NCBI GenBank assembly: GCA_025997795.1
Contig: BNVB01000049.1
Location: 1 to 18,747 of the forward strand
Reading direction: 5' to 3'
DNA: 18,747 nucleotides
Source: Spirochaetia bacterium
GTDB taxonomy: Bacteria > Spirochaetota > Spirochaetia > Treponematales > Breznakiellaceae
Part shown: positions 1-6,649 of the stretch, piece after piece
Position numbering within the stretch: position 1 is the first letter of the stretch
How the letters are laid out: each line of letters opens with the position of its first letter
Made by a program: the position numbers and the translations under genes
Notes under the pieces: model-generated
The model's database searches: none
Told to the model about the DNA's origin: nothing
The model's input: only the letters and a program-made list of their open reading frames with translations

Positions 1-1
1 T

Positions 2-316
2 ACCTCGAAACTCAAGCTTGAAATAGTCAAGATCTTGAAGACCGAAGGGTATATCAAGAATTTTAAAAAGGTAAGCCAGGAAGGAGCAAATACCATCCGG
101 GTTTTCCTTAAATACGATGATGAAACCGGGCCGGTAATCCACGGTATCAAAAAGGTCAGTACGCCCGGACGCCGGGTGTATACGGGGTATAAAACGATGC
201 CCCGGGTCTTTAACGGATACGGTACCCTGATCGTTTCTACTTCCCAGGGGGTAACCACCGGGAAAAAAGCCGCCGAAAAGAAAGTCGGCGGCGAAATCAT
301 CTGTACCATTTGGTAG
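2..316 (+). CDS. rpsH: 30S ribosomal protein S8, 5'-truncated by window edge
   Basis: The frame is open from base 2 to the TAG at 314-316 and gives 104 residues. S8 proteins are usually about 130 residues, so roughly the first 28 lie outside the window. The visible part starts TSKLKLEIVKILKTEGYI, which aligns with the N-terminal S8 segment that precedes the 'LK.EGYI' turn. The C-terminal half has the S8 signatures PGRRVY, GYGTLIVSTSQGV and a final GGEIICTIW. S8 binds 16S rRNA helix 21 in the central domain of the small subunit. The next gene, rplF, begins 10 bp downstream, as in the canonical spc order. A TTG at 35 is internal and not the start. In E. coli S8 represses its own operon at a site outside this window, so no claim about that can be made here. 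Confidence 0.95.
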   Translation, partial: TSKLKLEIVKILKTEGYIKNFKKVSQEGANTIRVFLKYDDETGPVIHGIKKVSTPGRRVYTGYKTMPRVFNGYGTLIVSTSQGVTTGKKAAEKKVGGEIICTIW

Positions 317-326
317 GGGTTGTACT

Positions 327-866
327 ATGTCGCGTATCGGAAAAATACCGGTTAAGATCCCCCAGGGCGTAAAGGTAAGCTTCCAAAACGAAGTAATTAC
401 CGTAGAAGGCCCCAAGGGAAAACTAACCCAGAAATATCACCCGGTGATACGTTTTGAACCCAGCGATGGGGAAATTATCGTAAGCCGGGCCAATGAGGAA
501 AAGCAAACCAGGGCTTTCCATGGCCTTTACCGGAACCTCTTGAACAACATGGTTACCGGGGTATCTTCGGGCTTTACCAAGGTCCTCGTGATTACCGGGG
601 TTGGTTACCGGGCGGAAGTTCAGGGAAAACTCCTAGTGATGAACCTGGGTTATTCCACGGACATTTTTGTGGGTATCCCCGACGGTTTAACCGTTACTGC
701 CGAAGCATCGGGCAAGGTAGCGGTAAGCGGTATCGACAAACAACAGGTAGGCGAATTTGCCGCCCAGGTACGGAAGCTCCGGCCGCCCGAACCTTACAAG
801 GGCAAGGGCATACGCTATGAGGATGAACAGATCCGGCGTAAGGTCGGTAAATCCGGCGTCAAATAA
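327..866 (+). CDS. rplF: 50S ribosomal protein L6
   Basis: This 179-residue protein has the usual L6 length. It begins MSRIGKIPVKIPQGVKV, typical of L6, and contains the first RNA-binding-like repeat, the GVGYRAEVQGK segment near residue 90, and the C-terminal signature YKGKGIRYEDEQIRRKVGKSG. L6 sits at the base of the L7/L12 stalk and contacts the sarcin-ricin region of 23S rRNA. The start ATG at 327 follows an AGGGG Shine-Dalgarno sequence, and the gene lies 10 bp after rpsH and 11 bp before rplR, consistent with one transcript. A 358-residue open frame on the other strand over 815-1891 is a shadow of these coding regions. Confidence 0.97.
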   Translation: MSRIGKIPVKIPQGVKVSFQNEVITVEGPKGKLTQKYHPVIRFEPSDGEIIVSRANEEKQTRAFHGLYRNLLNNMVTGVSSGFTKVLVITGVGYRAEVQGKLLVMNLGYSTDIFVGIPDGLTVTAEASGKVAVSGIDKQQVGEFAAQVRKLRPPEPYKGKGIRYEDEQIRRKVGKSGVK

Positions 867-877
867 GGGAAGAGAAT

Positions 878-1240
878 ATGCTGCGTAAGATGTTGGAAAA
901 AGACCGGAAACGGCTTAAACGGAAAATTCACATACGGAAGTATCTTTCCGGAACGGCGGAACGTCCCCGTTTGAGTGTAACGAGGAGCAACAAAGCCCTC
1001 TATATGCAGGTCATAGACGATGCCAAGGGTCATACCCTGGCAGCGGCCTCTACCCTGGAAAAGGATCTGCAGAATATCAAGGCCACCGTTGAAGGGGCCG
1101 CCCAATTGGGGGAAATTATGGGAAAACGGCTTCTGGAAAAAAACATTACCACCGTGGTGTTTGACCGGAATGGTTATTTGTATCACGGCCTGGTAAAAGC
1201 CATGGCTGACGGAGCCCGGAAAGCCGGGGTCCAGTTCTAG
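878..1240 (+). CDS. rplR: 50S ribosomal protein L18
   Basis: This 120-residue protein matches bacterial L18 in length and layout. It has a basic N-terminal arm (RKRLKRKIHIRKYLSGTAERPRLSVTRSNK), a central ASTLEKDL segment and the C-terminal motif VVFDRNGYLYHGLVKAMADGARKAGVQF. L18 binds 5S rRNA and anchors it in the central protuberance of the large subunit. The ATG at 878 is preceded by a GGAAGAG ribosome-binding site. A second in-frame Met is codon 5, so a start four residues shorter is possible, but the upstream ATG has the better spacing. It sits between rplF and rpsE in the standard spc order. Confidence 0.97.
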   Translation: MLRKMLEKDRKRLKRKIHIRKYLSGTAERPRLSVTRSNKALYMQVIDDAKGHTLAAASTLEKDLQNIKATVEGAAQLGEIMGKRLLEKNITTVVFDRNGYLYHGLVKAMADGARKAGVQF

Positions 1241-1249
1241 GGGGGCGGA

Positions 1250-1780
1250 ATGGAGCACGGAAGAGACGGCCGCAGAGACCGGGATAGAAGAGAGGAAAAA
1301 GACAAGGAATTTGTCGAAAAACTCGTCAAGTTGAACCGTACCGCCAAGGTAGTTAAAGGCGGCCGGCGTTTTTCCTTTTCCGCTCTTACCGTGGTAGGAG
1401 ACAGAAAGGGCAAAGTAGGTTTTGGTTTTGGCAAGGCCAACGATGTTTCCGAAGCTATCCGCAAGAGTATTGATAAGGCCAAACGGAACCTTGTTAAACT
1501 TCCGATTAAAAACGGAACTATACCCCATGAAATCCAGGGTATCTTTAAAGCTTCCCGGGTACACCTTAAACCGGCTTGTTCCGGTACGGGAATTATTGCC
1601 GGCGGTCCGGTCCGGGCAATTATGGAAGCCGGCGGCATAACCGATATCCTTTCCAAATCCATCGGCGCTTCCAGCCAGTACAATGTGGTTAAGGCCACTT
1701 TTGAAGGGATCAGCCGGATGATGGATGCCAGGGTCCTGGCCAGAGCCAGGGGCAAATCCATCAAGGAACTGTGGGGTTAA
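1250..1780 (+). CDS. rpsE: 30S ribosomal protein S5
   Basis: The 176-residue product is S5. It has an acidic and basic N-terminal extension (about residues 1-20, rich in R, D and E), then the double-stranded-RNA-binding-like domain with VVKGGRRFSFSALTVVGD and GKVGFGFGKANDVSEAI. The C-terminal domain contains GTGIIAGGPVRAIMEAGG and GASSQYNVVKATFEGI. S5 lies at the mRNA entry side of the 30S subunit and influences decoding accuracy. The start ATG at 1250 follows an AGGGGGG-type site just after the rplR stop. The TAA stop at 1778-1780 is one base before the rpmD ATG, so translation of the two is probably coupled. The charged N-terminal extension is somewhat long for the family but not abnormal. 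Confidence 0.97.
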   Translation: MEHGRDGRRDRDRREEKDKEFVEKLVKLNRTAKVVKGGRRFSFSALTVVGDRKGKVGFGFGKANDVSEAIRKSIDKAKRNLVKLPIKNGTIPHEIQGIFKASRVHLKPACSGTGIIAGGPVRAIMEAGGITDILSKSIGASSQYNVVKATFEGISRMMDARVLARARGKSIKELWG

Positions 1781-1781
1781 T

Positions 1782-1973
1782 ATGGCAAAGAAGATAAAGA
1801 TCCGGCTGGTTCGGAGTCTTATAGGAAGGCTGCCCAAACAGCGGGCTACCGTCCGTTCACTGGGGCTGCGGAAGATCGGTTCCAGCACCATTCTGGAAGA
1901 AAACCCCGCGGTGCTGGGGATGGTTAAGAAAGTTTCCCACCTGATTTCGGTGGAGGATGTTTCAAACTCCTAA
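1782..1973 (+). CDS. rpmD: 50S ribosomal protein L30
   Basis: The 63-residue protein starts MAKKIKIRLVRSLIGRLPKQRATVRSLGLRKIGS, the compact L30 fold with its conserved RSLIGR...LGLRK segment, and continues with the NPAVLGMVKKVSHLISVE block. L30 is a small globular protein of the 50S subunit. I place the start at the ATG at 1782. A longer reading in the same frame from 1725 would run through rpsE and adds residues unlike L30. The stop codon (1971-1973) lies in the loop of a perfect 10-bp hairpin that continues into the following spacer. L30 is missing from some bacterial lineages; here it is intact and in its normal place between rpsE and rplO. Confidence 0.95.
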   Translation: MAKKIKIRLVRSLIGRLPKQRATVRSLGLRKIGSSTILEENPAVLGMVKKVSHLISVEDVSNS

Positions 1974-1985
1974 GAGAGTTTGAAA
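1960..1985 (+). promoter_or_regulatory. Perfect 10-bp stem-loop spanning the rpmD stop codon
   Basis: TTTCAAACTC (1960-1969) pairs perfectly with GAGTTTGAAA (1976-1985) around the loop CTAAGA, which contains the rpmD TAA. A G-T wobble (1959/1986) could extend it. A T-run occurs only at 1993-1997, so this is not a classical terminator. It may be an RNA-processing, stability or translational-control element between rpmD and rplO. The pairing is seen directly; the role is inferred. Confidence 0.55.
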
Positions 1986-1988
1986 TAA

Positions 1989-2013
1989 GCGGTTTTTCAT
2001 GGTGAGAATCCGC
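1989..2013 (+). promoter_or_regulatory. Second stem-loop in the rplO leader
   Basis: GCGG (1989-1992) pairs with CCGC (2010-2013) and, after a T-T mismatch, TTTTC (1994-1998) pairs with GAGAA (2004-2008) around the loop ATGGT. It lies three bases downstream of the rpmD hairpin and just upstream of the rplO ribosome-binding site AAGGAG (2015-2020). Together the two hairpins fill the 56-bp gap, an unusually structured spacer in an otherwise compact operon. A regulatory role is inference. Confidence 0.45.
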
Positions 2014-2029
2014 CAAGGAGTATTGAGGA

Positions 2030-2548
2030 ATGCACGACTTTGACTTACATGCCCCCTGTGGCGCCAATAAAAAGAAGCGCATTATCGGCCGGGGCCAGGG
2101 TTCCGGCAGGGGTACCACTGCGGGTAAGGGAAACAAGGGCCAGCAGGCCCGGTCCGGCGGCAAAACCTATATTGGTTTTGAAGGCGGCCAGATGCCCCTG
2201 TACCGGCGTATTGCCCAGCGGGGTTTTTCCAATTATCCCTTTAAGAAAGAGTACCAGGTAGTTAACCTGGGTGAGATAGAAAAACGCTTTGAGGATGGCG
2301 AAACCGTGGATACCATTTCTCTGGTTAAAAAAGGGCTTATCAAGGGTTCTTTGGGCCTTAAAGAGGGAACGGTTAAACGTCTTGCCGCACCGGTAAAAAT
2401 TCTGGGGAATGGTGTTCTAAGCAAAAAACTCCACGTCAATATCGGATCGTTATCCGCTTCGGCCAGGGAAAAAATTGAAAAGGCCGGAGGAACCATTGAA
2501 AAAACCGCCGAAGCACCCGCAAAACAGCGCGGCAAAGGCAAGGAATAA
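2030..2548 (+). CDS. rplO: 50S ribosomal protein L15
   Basis: The product is 172 residues, longer than the usual 145-150. The N-terminal half has the glycine- and arginine-rich L15 signature: KKKRIIGRGQGSGRGTTAGKG, then GQQARSGG and FEGGQMPLYRRIAQRGFSN. The C-terminal globular half includes VVNLGEIEKRF, ILGNGVLSKKLHV and AREKIEKAGGTIE. The extra length is a lysine- and alanine-rich C-terminal tail. L15 threads into 23S rRNA and is needed late in 50S assembly. The ATG at 2030 is preceded by AAGGAG (2015-2020) and a closer GAGGA. It follows the 56-bp structured spacer after rpmD, and secY starts two bases after its stop. Confidence 0.96.
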   Translation: MHDFDLHAPCGANKKKRIIGRGQGSGRGTTAGKGNKGQQARSGGKTYIGFEGGQMPLYRRIAQRGFSNYPFKKEYQVVNLGEIEKRFEDGETVDTISLVKKGLIKGSLGLKEGTVKRLAAPVKILGNGVLSKKLHVNIGSLSASAREKIEKAGGTIEKTAEAPAKQRGKGKE

Positions 2549-2550
2549 CA

Positions 2551-3882
2551 ATGGCAAATCCGCTGGTTGGTATATTCAGGGTCAAGGAACTCCGGGAACG
2601 GATTTTTTATACCGTGCTTCTCTTGCTGGTTTTCCGTCTTGGGGCGGTACTTCCCATACCGGGAATCAATGTCCAGGCGCTTGCCTCTTATTTCCGTTCC
2701 CAGCAGAATTCAGGAAACGCCATTGTGGATTACCTGGACTTCTTTGCCGGCGGCGCATTCTCTAACTTTTCGGTATTTATGCTGGGCATTATGCCGTATA
2801 TCTCCATGTCGATTATCATGCAGCTGCTTATTATCGTCTTTCCTTCCCTTAAAAAGCTTTCCCAGGAAGAAGGGGGCCGGAAGAAGATTCAGAGTTACCA
2901 GCGGATTGGTACCGTGGCGGTTTGTATTGTTCAGTCATTTGCGGTTACCCAGTATGCCCGGGCCATTGCCCGGGAGGTGGATAACTTCTTTACCATACCG
3001 AATTTCTGGTTTTTTTCGGTCATTGCAGTGCTTACCGTTACCACCGGAACAATGTTCCTTATGTGGCTGGGTGAACAAATTACCAAACGGGGTATAGGAA
3101 ACGGCATATCGCTGTTGATCTTTGCCGGTATCGTTGCCCGGCTTCCTCAGGCGGTAAATGAACTTGGCCGTCAGGTTGGGCGGGGGGAGCAAAACCCTGT
3201 TTTTGTGGCAGTGGTCTTTATTATGTTTGTTGCCGTAGTGGCCCTGGTTGTTTTTGAGCAGCAGGGGCAGCGGAAAATTGCTGTCCACTATGCAAAACGT
3301 ATTGTGGGCCGGCGTATGTACGGCGCCCAGAATACGTATATCCCCTTTAAGATTAATCCTTCCGGGGTTATACCGGTTATCTTTGCTTCGTCAATTTTGA
3401 CCTTTCCCCTGCAGATTGCCCAGACGGTGGGGTCCAATGTAGCGTGGCTGCGGACCGTGTCCAATTATTTAACACCCCGCGGCTGGCTGTACAATATCTT
3501 GTACATAATGTTGATCATCTTTTTTGCCTATTTCTATACCCAGGTAAGCCTTAACCCCATAGAAATAGCCAAAAATATCCGGGAAAATGGCGGTTCCATT
3601 CCGGGTATCCGGACCGACCGTATTGAGGAATACCTGACAAAGATACTTAACCGTATTGTTCTGCCCGGATCCCTTTATCTGGCGGTAATTGCCGTACTGC
3701 CCACAATAATTCAGTATCTGTTTAAGTTTCCGTCTTCCATTTCGTACCTTATGGGCGGTACATCCCTTCTTATTCTGGTAGGGGTGGATTTGGATACCAT
3801 GAGCCAGGTGGAAAGTTTGTTAAAGATGCATCACCATGAGGGTTTGACCAAACATGGCCGCCTTAGGGGAAGAAATCTCTAG
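2551..3882 (+). CDS. secY: Protein translocase channel subunit SecY
   Basis: This 443-residue polytopic membrane protein has the standard SecY length and about ten hydrophobic segments. The first, near residues 20-40, ends in LGAVLPIPGIN, the usual SecY start. Other signatures are the GIMPYISMSIIMQLL segment (plug and TM2 region), LGEQITKRGIGNGISLLIFAGI, the cytosolic loop RRMYGAQNTYIPFKINPSGVIPVIFASS, and GIRTDRIEEYLTKILNRI before the final segments. SecY forms the protein-conducting channel with SecE and SecG and works with SecA and the ribosome. Its location after rplO is the classical spc position. The ATG is two bases after the rplO stop, with AAGGA inside the rplO 3' end as ribosome-binding site. 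No adk or map gene follows, unlike in many Firmicutes. Confidence 0.98.
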   Translation: MANPLVGIFRVKELRERIFYTVLLLLVFRLGAVLPIPGINVQALASYFRSQQNSGNAIVDYLDFFAGGAFSNFSVFMLGIMPYISMSIIMQLLIIVFPSLKKLSQEEGGRKKIQSYQRIGTVAVCIVQSFAVTQYARAIAREVDNFFTIPNFWFFSVIAVLTVTTGTMFLMWLGEQITKRGIGNGISLLIFAGIVARLPQAVNELGRQVGRGEQNPVFVAVVFIMFVAVVALVVFEQQGQRKIAVHYAKRIVGRRMYGAQNTYIPFKINPSGVIPVIFASSILTFPLQIAQTVGSNVAWLRTVSNYLTPRGWLYNILYIMLIIFFAYFYTQVSLNPIEIAKNIRENGGSIPGIRTDRIEEYLTKILNRIVLPGSLYLAVIAVLPTIIQYLFKFPSSISYLMGGTSLLILVGVDLDTMSQVESLLKMHHHEGLTKHGRLRGRNL

Positions 3883-3900
3883 GGCCTTTGTCCTGGGGAA

Positions 3901-3929
3901 TAGACGATATGCCGGATTTTGCGTATAAT
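3901..3929 (+). promoter_or_regulatory. Internal sigma70-type promoter upstream of rpmJ / alpha operon
   Basis: A perfect -10 hexamer TATAAT (3924-3929) is preceded at exactly 17 bp by TAGACG (3901-3906), four of six matches to TTGACA. Transcription would start near 3936, inside the 87-bp gap between secY and rpmJ, leaving a short leader. E. coli also has a separate promoter for its alpha operon in this area. It probably lets rpmJ, rpsM, rpsK, rpsD, rpoA and rplQ be transcribed independently of the spc genes. Confidence 0.6.
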
Positions 3930-3940
3930 AGTAAATTCGG

Positions 3941-3956
3941 CCGGGTTTGAACCTGG
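3941..3956 (+). promoter_or_regulatory. Leader hairpin upstream of the rpmJ ribosome-binding site
   Basis: CCGGGT (3941-3946) pairs with ACCTGG (3951-3956), with one G-T pair and loop TTGA. It directly abuts and partly overlaps the purine-rich Shine-Dalgarno stretch GGAGAGGAG (3955-3963) of rpmJ. It lies within the predicted leader of the internal promoter. It could modulate translation, for example by a ribosomal protein such as S4, but no such site is proven here. Confidence 0.35.
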
Positions 3957-3969
3957 AGAGGAGTGTACA

Positions 3970-4083
3970 ATGAAAGTCCGGACGAGTGTTAAACCGATCT
4001 GTGACAAATGTAAGGTGATCAAGCGGAACGGCATAGTCCGTATTATCTGCCAGAATCCCAAGCATAAGCAGAAGCAAGGATAG
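3970..4083 (+). CDS. rpmJ: 50S ribosomal protein L36 (zinc-binding form)
   Basis: The 37-residue protein begins MKVRTSVKPICDKCKVIKRNG. It keeps the full zinc knuckle of the metal-binding L36 type: C11, C14, C27 and H32. L36 is the smallest 50S protein and stabilises 23S rRNA near the peptidyl-transferase region. The ATG at 3970 follows GGAGAGGAG (3955-3963). The gene lies 87 bp after secY and 11 bp before rpsM. The zinc ligands show that this is not the zinc-independent paralogue that some bacteria switch to under zinc limitation. Confidence 0.96.
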   Translation: MKVRTSVKPICDKCKVIKRNGIVRIICQNPKHKQKQG

Positions 4084-4094
4084 TAGGAGCAAGC

Positions 4095-4460
4095 ATGGCA
4101 CGTATAGCGGGGATTGACCTTCCCAACAAACATGTTAATATCTCGTTGACCTATATTTTGGGTATAGGGCGGTCCAGCGCCGACGCAATCTGCGCCAAGG
4201 CAAAGATTGATCCTGAGAGGCTTATTAATGACCTTTCCCAGGAAGAACTTAATGCGCTCCGTCAGCTTATTGAAAATGAGTATAAGGTAGAAGGGCGGCT
4301 TCGTACGGAAGTTAACCTGAATATCAAGCGGCTTATGGATATAGGCTGCTACCGGGGGCTCCGGCACCGTAAGGGTCTTCCCCTCCGGGGACAGCGGACG
4401 CGGACCAATGCCCGTACCCGTAAGGGTAAGAAGAAAACCGTAGCCGGGAAGAAGAAATAG
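4095..4460 (+). CDS. rpsM: 30S ribosomal protein S13
   Basis: The 121-residue product starts MARIAGIDLPNKHVNISLTYILGIGRSSA, the conserved S13 N-terminus with its helix-two-turn-helix. The C-terminal basic tail contains CYRGLRHRKGLPLRGQRTRTNARTRKGKKKTVAG. S13 is in the head of the small subunit, contacts the P-site tRNA and bridges to the 50S subunit. The start ATG is preceded by TAGGAG at a good distance. The gene is first of the rpsM-rpsK-rpsD-rpoA-rplQ alpha block. In E. coli the rpsM leader is the site where S4 represses the operon; the corresponding spacer here is only 11 bp, so any such site would have to lie further upstream, near rpmJ. Confidence 0.97.
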   Translation: MARIAGIDLPNKHVNISLTYILGIGRSSADAICAKAKIDPERLINDLSQEELNALRQLIENEYKVEGRLRTEVNLNIKRLMDIGCYRGLRHRKGLPLRGQRTRTNARTRKGKKKTVAGKKK

Positions 4461-4504
4461 AATCAGAAACCCATGGCTGATGAATTGCATTTATGGAGGA
4501 GTGA

Positions 4505-4888
4505 GTGGCTGCTACTACAAAGAAGAAGAAAGAAAAGAAATCGGTATATGAGGGGAACGTGTATATTCAGGCCACGTTTAACAATACCATTGTAACTATT
4601 ACCGATCTTATGGGTAACGCCATTTCCTGGGCAAGTTCCGGTGGTTTGGGTTTCCGGGGGGCAAAAAAATCGACCCCCTTTGCCGCCCAAACGGTAACCG
4701 AGACGGCAGCCCAGAAAGCCCTTCAAGTGGGGCTTAGGGAAGTTCATGTATATGTAAAGGGACCCGGCATAGGCCGGGAGTCCGCCATCAGGCAGCTTGG
4801 TGTGCTGGGTATCAAGGTCAAATCGATCAACGATGTTACCCCCATTCCCCATAACGGCTGCAGGCCCCGTAAAACCCGCCGTATTTAA
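4505..4888 (+). CDS. rpsK: 30S ribosomal protein S11 (GTG start)
   Basis: The 127-residue product is S11. It has a lysine-rich N-terminus, then YIQATFNNTIVTITD, GNAISWASSGGLGFRGAKKSTPFAAQ, the VYVKGPGIGRESAIRQL segment and the C-terminal VTPIPHNGCRPRKTRRI. S11 lies on the platform of the 30S subunit and shapes the mRNA exit path next to the E site. The start is a GTG at 4505, only four bases after the strong site GGAGGA (4495-4500). There is no in-frame ATG between that site and the conserved region, so GTG is the best supported start. A 44-bp gap separates it from rpsM. Confidence 0.96.
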   Translation: MAATTKKKKEKKSVYEGNVYIQATFNNTIVTITDLMGNAISWASSGGLGFRGAKKSTPFAAQTVTETAAQKALQVGLREVHVYVKGPGIGRESAIRQLGVLGIKVKSINDVTPIPHNGCRPRKTRRI

Positions 4889-4924
4889 GGCGCAGAAAGC
4901 GTTTGTTGAAGGAGATTTGGAAAG

Positions 4925-5560
4925 ATGGCTAGATATACCGGTCCTGTGTGCCGCCTTTGCCGGGCGGAGGGTAAAAAGCTTATGCTTAAGGGAGATCGCT
5001 GTAAAAGCGATAAGTGCGCGATTAACAAAAAGCGCCCCGCCCCGGGCAAGGACCCCAAAGCACGGCAGGGGAAACGGAGCGATTACGGCGTACAACTGCG
5101 GGAAAAGCAGAAACTTAAACGGATCTATGGTATGCAGGAAAAGCAGTTTAGCCTTTTCTTTGAAAGGGCCCTGCATATGTCCGGTATTACCGGCGAAAAT
5201 CTCTTTGTTCTTTTGGAAAGACGGCTTGATAATGTGGTATACCGGCTCCGTTTTGCCGGCAGCCGCAGCCAGGCCCGGCAGATTGTGCTTCACGGCCATG
5301 TGGCGGTAAACGGTAAACGGGTAAATGTTCCTTCCTACCTCGTAAAACAGGAAGACACGATTGAAATTTGGGAAGGAAGCAAGAATCTTGTGGTGATTAA
5401 GGAAGCCCTTAAGGAATTTGGCAAATCCGGGGTTATGCCCTGGCTGCAGCTGGATCCGGATGCTATGAAGGGAAAATTCCTTGTTTCTCCGCGGCGCAGC
5501 GATATAACTGACCTGGCGGATGTCAAGGAACAGATGATCGTAGAATACTATTCTAAATAA
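4925..5560 (+). CDS. rpsD: 30S ribosomal protein S4 (zinc-binding form)
   Basis: The 211-residue protein starts MARYTGPVCRLCRAEGKKLM and carries the four cysteines of the zinc-type S4 (C9, C12, C26, C31). It has the YGMQEKQFSLFFERA segment and a central S4 RNA-binding domain with LLERRLDNVVYRLRFAGSR, ARQIVLHGHVAVNGKRVNVPSY. S4 is a primary 16S rRNA-binding protein that nucleates 30S assembly, and in several bacteria it represses the alpha operon at the level of translation. The ATG at 4925 follows AAGGAG (4909-4914). Location between rpsK and rpoA is the E. coli-like alpha-operon order, so autogenous control by S4 is plausible but unproven here. Confidence 0.97.
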   Translation: MARYTGPVCRLCRAEGKKLMLKGDRCKSDKCAINKKRPAPGKDPKARQGKRSDYGVQLREKQKLKRIYGMQEKQFSLFFERALHMSGITGENLFVLLERRLDNVVYRLRFAGSRSQARQIVLHGHVAVNGKRVNVPSYLVKQEDTIEIWEGSKNLVVIKEALKEFGKSGVMPWLQLDPDAMKGKFLVSPRRSDITDLADVKEQMIVEYYSK

Positions 5561-5569
5561 GGAGGCCCC

Positions 5570-6649
5570 ATGGCCCGTAAGAATCTGCTTCAGGGATTCA
5601 AGCGTCCCAAAGGTATTACCTTTGAGCACGGCGAGCTAAAACCCAACTATGGCAAGTTTATTGCCGCTCCTTTTCAACCCGGGTTTGGCACCACTGTGGG
5701 CAATACCCTGCGGCGTGTTCTGCTTTCATCGATACAGGGATACGCCATCACAGCGGTAAAAGTTACCTCCTATGATGCGGACGGGAACGCCCATGTGGTT
5801 TCCAGCGAGTTTGAACCGATTCCCAATATCGTGGAAGATACGCTGGAGGTGATAAACAACCTAAAACAGATACGGCTCCGGCTGCCCCAGGATATGGAGC
5901 AGATTGTTCTGGCCTATGAATGGTCGGGAAAGACCGAAGTTAAAAGTGATGATTTTGAAAAAGAAGGCCAGGTGGATGTACTTAGTACCGGCCAGCATAT
6001 CATGACTTTGATGGACAATGCCCACATGGAGCTGGAAGTTCAAATTGATCTGGGCCGGGGTTATATACCTTCGGAAGTGAACGAACGTTATGTTGATGTA
6101 ATTGGTACCATACCGCTGGACGCAATTTTTTCTCCGGTTAAGAAGGTTAAGTATGTGGTAGAACCTACCCGGGTGGGACAGCGGAGCGATTATGACAAAC
6201 TGGTATTGGAAGTCTGGACCGATGGCACCATCAGGCCCGATGACGCATTGGCGGAAGCCGCCAAGATAGCCAAGGATCATTTTTCTGTTTTTATCAATTT
6301 TGATGAAAACAGCCTGGGAGCGGAACTGGACGACGATCCCGATGATGAACGGATTAGGCAGATACTTACTACCCCGGTGGAAGAACTGGAACTTTCGGTC
6401 CGGTCCAGCAACTGTCTGAAAAACGCCAATATTAAAACCATTGGCGAATTGACCAGAAAGACCGAGGACGATATCGCAAAAACACGGAATTTCGGCAAGA
6501 AATCGCTTCAGGAAATAAAAGAAAAACTGAAGGAATGGAACCTGGGCCTGGGAATTACCGATGTTAATGTTTTACGAAACGCTGTACGGGTAGCGCCCAG
6601 CACTGCCCCGAAAGAGGGAGAAGAAGGAGAAGGCGAAGATGAAACATAG
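5570..6649 (+). CDS. rpoA: RNA polymerase alpha subunit
   Basis: The product is 359 residues, slightly longer than the usual 315-340. The N-terminal dimerisation domain has YGKFIAAPFQPGFGTTVGNTLRRVLLSSIQGYAI, EPIPNIVEDTLEVINNLKQIRL and the DGTIRPDDALAEAAKI segment. The C-terminal domain begins near residue 272 with ELSVRSSNCLKNANIKTIGEL and ends KKSLQEIKEKLKEWNLGLG. R278 and N281 match the residues that in E. coli (R265, N268) contact UP-element DNA and activators. The final about 11 residues are an acidic tail whose purine-rich codons include AAGGAG (6624-6629), the ribosome-binding site of rplQ. The start ATG follows GGAGG (5561-5565). rplQ overlaps the 3' end by 11 bp, so translation is likely coupled. 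Confidence 0.98.
   Translation: MARKNLLQGFKRPKGITFEHGELKPNYGKFIAAPFQPGFGTTVGNTLRRVLLSSIQGYAITAVKVTSYDADGNAHVVSSEFEPIPNIVEDTLEVINNLKQIRLRLPQDMEQIVLAYEWSGKTEVKSDDFEKEGQVDVLSTGQHIMTLMDNAHMELEVQIDLGRGYIPSEVNERYVDVIGTIPLDAIFSPVKKVKYVVEPTRVGQRSDYDKLVLEVWTDGTIRPDDALAEAAKIAKDHFSVFINFDENSLGAELDDDPDDERIRQILTTPVEELELSVRSSNCLKNANIKTIGELTRKTEDDIAKTRNFGKKSLQEIKEKLKEWNLGLGITDVNVLRNAVRVAPSTAPKEGEEGEGEDET

Noticed and set aside
815..1891. 358-residue open frame on the minus strand
   Set aside because: It lies wholly antisense to the end of rplF, rplR, rpsE and the start of rpmD, shows no protein-family features, and is explained by the codon bias of those genes.
3879..4490. 203-residue open frame on the minus strand
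   Set aside because: It is antisense to rpmJ and rpsM and the promoter gap; it has no family signature and no sensible ribosome-binding site.
4473..4610. Small plus-strand frame starting at an ATG in the rpsM-rpsK spacer
   Set aside because: It overlaps rpsK in another frame, has no ribosome-binding site, and gives a low-complexity arginine-rich product typical of an out-of-frame reading.
4463..5629. 388-residue open frame on the minus strand
   Set aside because: It is antisense to rpsK, rpsD and the rpoA start, with no recognisable domain. The plus-strand genes are certain.
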